Shown here: in pieces, positions 59,865-64,000 of the stretch
Position numbering within the stretch: the stretch's first letter is position 1
Layout of the letters: every line of letters starts with the position of its first letter
Source of the DNA: Cupriavidus sp. P-10
GTDB taxonomy: Bacteria; Pseudomonadota; Gammaproteobacteria; Burkholderiales; Burkholderiaceae
Direction: 5' to 3'
Assembly: GCF_003402535.2 (NCBI RefSeq)
Contig: NZ_AP025170.1
Location: 186,001 to 250,000 of the forward strand
Length of the DNA: 64,000 bases
Translations under genes and position numbers: made by a program
Notes under the pieces: generated by a model
What the model saw: only the letters and a program-made list of their open reading frames with translations
Database searches by the model: none
What the model was told of the DNA's origin: nothing

Positions 59865-60827
59865 ATGACGCAAGTGGCCTGGCAAGGCACCGGCAAGCCT
59901 GAATGGACCGGCACGGCACGTACCGACGCAAGTGCGGCCGGCGGCAGCGGCGCGATGGCGCCCGCGGGCCCGCTGTCCCCGGCGGGACTGTCGGACGACG
60001 GAGGGGCGCAACCCGGCACGCATCACGCGCAGCGCACCGGCGAGCAAGCCCGCACCGGCGGCGAGGTAATCCTGGACCTGCAGCATATCTCGCTGTCGTT
60101 CGGCGGGGTGAAGGCGCTGACCGATATCTCGTTCGACGTCTGCGAGCACGAGATCCGCGCCATCATCGGCCCCAACGGCGCCGGCAAGAGTTCGATGCTG
60201 AACGTGATCAACGGCGTGTACCACCCGCAGCACGGGCGCATCGTGTTCCGCGGCGAGGAGCGCAAGCAGATGCACCCGACCGCCGCCGCGCGGCAGGGCA
60301 TCGCGCGCACGTTCCAGAACATCGCGCTGTTCAAGGGCATGACGGTGCTCGACAACATCATGACCGGGCGCAACACGCAGTTCCGCACCGGGCTGCTCGC
60401 GCACGCGCTGTGGTGGGGACCGGCACGCAACGAAGAGATGCGCCACCGCCAGAAGGTGGAAGAGGTGATCGATTTCCTGGAGATCCAGTCGATCCGCAAG
60501 ACCCCGGTGGGACGGCTGCCGTACGGCCTGCAGAAGCGCGTGGAGCTGGCGCGCGCGCTGGCTGCCGAGCCCTCGATGCTGCTGCTCGACGAACCCATGG
60601 CCGGCATGAACGTGGAAGAGAAGCAGGACATGTGCCGCTTCATTCTCGATGTGAACCGGCAGTTCGGCACCACCATCGTGCTGATCGAGCACGACATGGG
60701 CGTGGTGATGGACATCTCCGACCGCGTCGTGGTGCTGGACTACGGCAAGAAGATCGGCGACGGCACGCCCGAGGAAGTCAAGGGCAATCCGGATGTCATC
60801 AAGGCGTATCTGGGCACATCGCACTGA
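59865..60827 (+). CDS. livG: Branched-chain-type ABC transporter ATPase (LivG)
   Basis: A 320-residue ATPase subunit. GPNGAGKSSMLNV is Walker A, LPYGLQKRVELARALA the signature region and MLLLDEPMAGMN Walker B; IVLIEHDMGVV is the H-loop. The ATPase fold starts only at about residue 66 (VILDLQHISLSFGG). The first 65 residues are Ala/Gly/Thr/Pro-rich low-complexity sequence; an ATG at residue 31 and none near 66 leave the true start uncertain, but the GGAGG site supports 59865. Confidence 0.9.
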   Translation: MTQVAWQGTGKPEWTGTARTDASAAGGSGAMAPAGPLSPAGLSDDGGAQPGTHHAQRTGEQARTGGEVILDLQHISLSFGGVKALTDISFDVCEHEIRAIIGPNGAGKSSMLNVINGVYHPQHGRIVFRGEERKQMHPTAAARQGIARTFQNIALFKGMTVLDNIMTGRNTQFRTGLLAHALWWGPARNEEMRHRQKVEEVIDFLEIQSIRKTPVGRLPYGLQKRVELARALAAEPSMLLLDEPMAGMNVEEKQDMCRFILDVNRQFGTTIVLIEHDMGVVMDISDRVVVLDYGKKIGDGTPEEVKGNPDVIKAYLGTSH

Positions 60828-60840
60828 GGGGTTTTCCACC

Positions 60841-61755
60841 ATGACGTTCTTCTTTGAAATCCTGCTCGGCGGTCTGCTGTCCGGCCTGATGTACTCGCTG
60901 GTGGCGCTGGGCTTCGTGCTGATCTACAAGGCTTCGGGCGTGTTCAACTTTGCCCAGGGCGCGATGGTCTACTTTGCCGCGCTGGCGGTGGTGGGGCTGA
61001 TGGACAAGGGCATGCCGATGTGGGCGGCGGTGATCGGCGCCTTCGTGGTGATGATCCTGGTCGGCATGAGCACCGAGCGCTTCGTGCTGCGCAAGCTGGT
61101 CAACCAGCCGCCGATCACGCTGTTCATGGCGACCATCGGGCTGTCGTTCTTCCTGGAAGGGCTCGGGCCGCTCTTGTTCGGCAATGAAGTGCGCCCGATC
61201 AACCTGGGCATCGTCGACGAGCCGATCGAATCGATCCTGACCAACTTCAACATCGTCATCTCCAAGTTCGACCTTGCCGCCGCTGCCATTGCCGGCGCGC
61301 TGGTGGGATCGCTGGCGCTGTTCTTCCAGTACACCAAGGTCGGCCGCGCGCTGCGTGCGGTGGCGGACGATCACCAGGCCGCGCTGTCGCTGGGCATCCC
61401 GCTGCAGAACATCTGGGCGATCGTGTGGGGCGTGGCGGGCTTTGTCGCGCTGGTGGCGGGCATGTTGTGGGGCTCGCGCAATGGCGTGCAGTTCGCGCTG
61501 ACGCTGACCGCGCTGAAGGCGCTGCCGGTGCTGATCCTGGGCGGCTTCACTTCGGTGCCCGGCGCCATCGTCGGCGGGCTGATCATCGGCGCGTCGGAGA
61601 AGCTGGCCGAGATCTACATCCCGCCCGTGTTCCAGTCGGTGTTCGGCGGCAATTTCGGCGGCATCGAAGGGTGGTTCCCGTATGTGTTTGCCCTGCTGTT
61701 TCTGCTGGTGCGGCCCGAAGGGCTGTTCGGCGAGAAACATATCGACCGCGTCTGA
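60841..61755 (+). CDS. livH: Branched-chain-type ABC transporter permease (LivH)
   Basis: A 304-residue inner-membrane protein with about eight helices. GLMYSLVALGFVLIYKASGVFNFAQGAM (key parts SLVALGFVLIYK and NFAQG) is the universal LivH start, and VRPEGLFGEKHIDRV its end. It forms a heterodimeric channel with LivM. Starts 13 bases after livG, so translation may be coupled. Confidence 0.93.
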   Translation: MTFFFEILLGGLLSGLMYSLVALGFVLIYKASGVFNFAQGAMVYFAALAVVGLMDKGMPMWAAVIGAFVVMILVGMSTERFVLRKLVNQPPITLFMATIGLSFFLEGLGPLLFGNEVRPINLGIVDEPIESILTNFNIVISKFDLAAAAIAGALVGSLALFFQYTKVGRALRAVADDHQAALSLGIPLQNIWAIVWGVAGFVALVAGMLWGSRNGVQFALTLTALKALPVLILGGFTSVPGAIVGGLIIGASEKLAEIYIPPVFQSVFGGNFGGIEGWFPYVFALLFLLVRPEGLFGEKHIDRV

Positions 61756-61779
61756 CCGACTTCGCACAGGAGACTTGCC

Positions 61780-62856
61780 ATGTTTTATCGTGAAGCCGGC
61801 CAGTTCAAGACCAGCTACGTTGCCGACAGCCAGATCTTCCCGATCCGCCAGGACCGCATCGGCTTTGCCGTGCTGATGGCCGTCGCCTTCGTGGCGATCC
61901 CGTTCGTCGGATCGGAATACTGGTTCTCGGCCATCCTGATCCCGTTCCTGATCTTCTCGCTGGCGGCGCTGGGACTGAATATCCTGACCGGGTATGCCGG
62001 GCAGCTGTCGCTGGGCACCGCGGCCTTCATGGCGGTGGGCGCCTACGCGGCCTACAACTTCCAGTTGCGCATCGAAGGCATTCCGGTGCTGCTGTCATTC
62101 CTGCTGGCGGGGCTGTCGGCCGCACTGGTGGGCGTGGCCTTCGGGCTGCCGTCGCTGCGCATCAAGGGCTTCTACCTGGCCGTGGCGACGCTGGCCGCGC
62201 AGTTCTTCGTGGTATGGGCGCTGACCAAGTTTCCCTGGTTCTCGAACAACAGCTCGTCGGGCGTGATCACGGCGCAGCGGCTGGACCTGTTTGGCATCGC
62301 CATCGATACGCCGGTAAAGAAGTACCTGTTCGTGCTGGCCATCGTGACTGTGCTGGCGCTGCTGGCCAAGAACCTGGTGCGCTCGGCCACGGGCCGCGCC
62401 TGGATGTCGGTGCGCGACATGGACGTGGCCGCCGAAGTGATCGGCATCCCGCTGATGCGCACCAAGCTGCTGGCGTTCGCGGTCAGCTCGTTCTACTGCG
62501 GCGTGGCCGGCGCGCTGTACGCATTCTGCTACCTGGGCTCGGTCGAGCCGGACGGCTTCTCGCTGGACCTGTCGTTCCGCGTGCTGTTCATGATCATCAT
62601 CGGCGGCGTGGGCAGCATCCTGGGCTCGTTCCTGGGCGCGGCGTTCATCCTGCTGCTGCCGATCTTCCTGGACAACGTGCTGCCGCCGCTGGCCGGGCTG
62701 CTGCACCTGCCCTTTACCAATGCCACGGTGTCGCACATCCAGCTGATGGTGTTCGGCGGGCTGATCATCTTCTTCCTGATCGTGGAGCCGCACGGGCTGG
62801 CCCGGCTGTGGCAGATCGCCAAGGAGAAGCTGAGGCTGTGGCCGTTCCCGCACTGA
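61780..62856 (+). CDS. livM: Branched-chain-type ABC transporter permease (LivM)
   Basis: A 358-residue permease with about ten helices. LNILTGYAGQLSLGTAAFMAVGAY (key GYAGQLSLG) and the LPSLRIKGFYLAVATLAAQ segment are LivM hallmarks; IIGGVGSILGSFLGA lies near the C-terminus. Strong ribosome site CAGGAGA. It follows livH by 24 bases in the same operon. Confidence 0.93.
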   Translation: MFYREAGQFKTSYVADSQIFPIRQDRIGFAVLMAVAFVAIPFVGSEYWFSAILIPFLIFSLAALGLNILTGYAGQLSLGTAAFMAVGAYAAYNFQLRIEGIPVLLSFLLAGLSAALVGVAFGLPSLRIKGFYLAVATLAAQFFVVWALTKFPWFSNNSSSGVITAQRLDLFGIAIDTPVKKYLFVLAIVTVLALLAKNLVRSATGRAWMSVRDMDVAAEVIGIPLMRTKLLAFAVSSFYCGVAGALYAFCYLGSVEPDGFSLDLSFRVLFMIIIGGVGSILGSFLGAAFILLLPIFLDNVLPPLAGLLHLPFTNATVSHIQLMVFGGLIIFFLIVEPHGLARLWQIAKEKLRLWPFPH

Positions 62857-62957
62857 CGGAGCGGGGTCCTTGTCTCACCGCATATACCGCAGGTCCTGAG
62901 CGAAGTACTGAAGCTTACGCATAACGAAACGCCCCACCGAGGGCGAAGGAGACTGTC

Positions 62958-64000
62958 ATGACCAACCTGATCCGCAACGTGCAACGCGCCGCCCTGGTGG
63001 TCAGCGCCGCGGCTGCACTGCTGGCGCCGGCGGTGCCGGCACTGGCGCAAAGCAATGAGCAGTTCGTCGCGCTGCCGAGCTATCGCGTGGGGCCGTATGG
63101 CGCCAACGGGCAGTCGTGGTATGGCGGTTTCATCGACTACCTCAACTACGTCAACCTGAAGGACGGCGGGGTCAACGGCGTCAAGCTGAGCTGGGAAGAG
63201 TGCGAGACCGAGTACAACAACGCTAAGGGCGTCGAGTGCTATGAGCGCCTGAAGTCCAAGAACGCCACCACCAAGGGCACGGCGTACCACGCCATGTCCA
63301 CCGGCATTTCCTACGCGCTGGTCGACAAGACCGCCGCGGACAAGGTGCCGCTGGTGATGATGGGCTACGGCCGCACCGATGCCGTGGATGGTTCGGTGTT
63401 CCCGTATGCGTTCCCGCTGGTGACCACGTACCAGATGCAGGTCTCTGCCATCGTCAAGTACCTCGCCTCCAAGAGCGGTGGCTCGCTGGCCGGCAAGAAG
63501 ATCGTCTACCTGTACCACGACTCGGCCTATGGCAAGGAGCCGATCGTGGCGCTGCAGGCCGAGGCAAGGCTTAACAAGTTCAACCTTGTCGAGATCCCGG
63601 TGGCGCACCCGGGCAACGAGCAGGGCGCGCAGTGGCTGAAGATCCGCCAGGAGAACCCAGACTATGTGATCTTCTGGGGCTGGGGCGTGATGAACCAGAC
63701 CGCGTTGAAGGCCGCTCAGAAGGTGGGTTTCTCGCGCGAGAAAATGATCGGCTCCTGGTGGGCGGGCTCCGAGGAAGACACGGTGCCGGCGGGCGATGCC
63801 TCCAAGGGCTACATGAGCGCGACCTGGAACGTCGCGGGCAAGAGCGTGCCGCTGATCGCCGATATCGAGAAAGTCGTGTACGGCGCCGGCAAGGGCAACA
63901 TGCAGGACAAGAACAAGATTGGGTCGATACTGTACAACCGCGGCGTTTCCGCAGCGGTGGTGACGGTGGAGGCGGTGCGCGTGGCGCAGGCCAAGTTCGG
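62958..64000 (+). CDS. ABC transporter substrate-binding protein, cut at window end
   Basis: The frame opens at 62958 after GAAGGAGA and runs off the window at 64000 (347 codons seen). A signal peptide ends at PALAQS (about residue 31), then QFVALPSYRVGPYGANGQSW and IYD-type features such as GGFIDYLNYVN show a Leu/Ile/Val-binding-protein fold of the type linked to aromatic or fatty acid uptake. Its position after livM makes it the receptor of this importer. The missing livF is presumably just outside. Confidence 0.9.
   Translation, partial: MTNLIRNVQRAALVVSAAAALLAPAVPALAQSNEQFVALPSYRVGPYGANGQSWYGGFIDYLNYVNLKDGGVNGVKLSWEECETEYNNAKGVECYERLKSKNATTKGTAYHAMSTGISYALVDKTAADKVPLVMMGYGRTDAVDGSVFPYAFPLVTTYQMQVSAIVKYLASKSGGSLAGKKIVYLYHDSAYGKEPIVALQAEARLNKFNLVEIPVAHPGNEQGAQWLKIRQENPDYVIFWGWGVMNQTALKAAQKVGFSREKMIGSWWAGSEEDTVPAGDASKGYMSATWNVAGKSVPLIADIEKVVYGAGKGNMQDKNKIGSILYNRGVSAAVVTVEAVRVAQAKF

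Overview
The window is a high-GC, densely coded stretch of a betaproteobacterial chromosome, almost certainly Cupriavidus or a very close relative. Supporting signs are the gene order thiC-thiO-thiS-thiG-thiE, the SAH riboswitch in front of ahcY, a fused isobutyryl-CoA mutase IcmF whose diagnostic residues line up with the C. metallidurans enzyme, and a 3-hydroxybutyryl-CoA dehydrogenase that reads like the C. necator PaaH1 protein as remembered. No database search was possible, so all family names rest on motifs and remembered family features.

Layout. 1-5019: Kdo hydroxylase, a GMC-family alcohol dehydrogenase and an AidB-like acyl-CoA dehydrogenase. 5216-11922: a TPP riboswitch followed by the thiamine operon thiC-thiO-thiS-thiG-thiE, then an acetyltransferase and a hotdog thioesterase. 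11946-13224: thiD and a PGDYG-domain gene on the minus strand. 13272-16245: SAH riboswitch, ahcY, a holin-like membrane gene and metF, that is, the methyl cycle. 16367-23115: Mut7-C protein, 5-formyl-THF cyclo-ligase, lytic transglycosylase, NDUFA9-like epimerase, glutathione transferase and CCA-adding enzyme. 23134-26999: DUF2905 protein, MidA-type methyltransferase, FolM-like reductase, folB and ttcA. 27076-31564: DUF6279 lipoprotein, then glmU and glmS for UDP-GlcNAc supply.

31644-35161 is a four-gene minus-strand envelope cluster: COG3014 lipoprotein, YcfL, LpoB and a CsgG-like protein. 35330-37618 holds an outer-membrane gene remnant and a LysR/Bug-receptor divergent pair. 37665-41789 holds a hairpin with a tiny ORF, a Fur-like box and bacterioferritin, tRNA-Cys, a GNAT protein, the cobalt/nickel exporter DmeF, a fluoroacetate-dehalogenase-type hydrolase and a mini-ORF. 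41889-50872 is an amino-acid region: two MocR-type regulators, a beta-alanine operon (transaminase plus malonate/methylmalonate-semialdehyde dehydrogenase), a scar made of two broken genes, and an APC permease. 50998-55927 carries icmF, a HIT protein and 3-hydroxyacyl-CoA dehydrogenase. 56148-57601 holds a His-rich secreted protein, a DUF3293 protein and a Crp/Fnr regulator. 57883-64000 is an acyl-CoA ligase joined to livG-livH-livM and a substrate-binding protein cut by the window end.

Most of the window is core metabolism. There is no prophage, CRISPR array, insertion sequence, toxin-antitoxin or defence island. The less ordinary points are regulatory DNA (several unreported-looking palindromes and direct repeats next to regulators), the long N-terminal domain of ThiE, the four-gene envelope cluster, the intact catalytic set of a fluoroacetate dehalogenase, and small structured intergenic elements. 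No clearly new multi-gene system was found; the envelope cluster and the 37.66-37.9 kb leader region are the best candidates for something undescribed.
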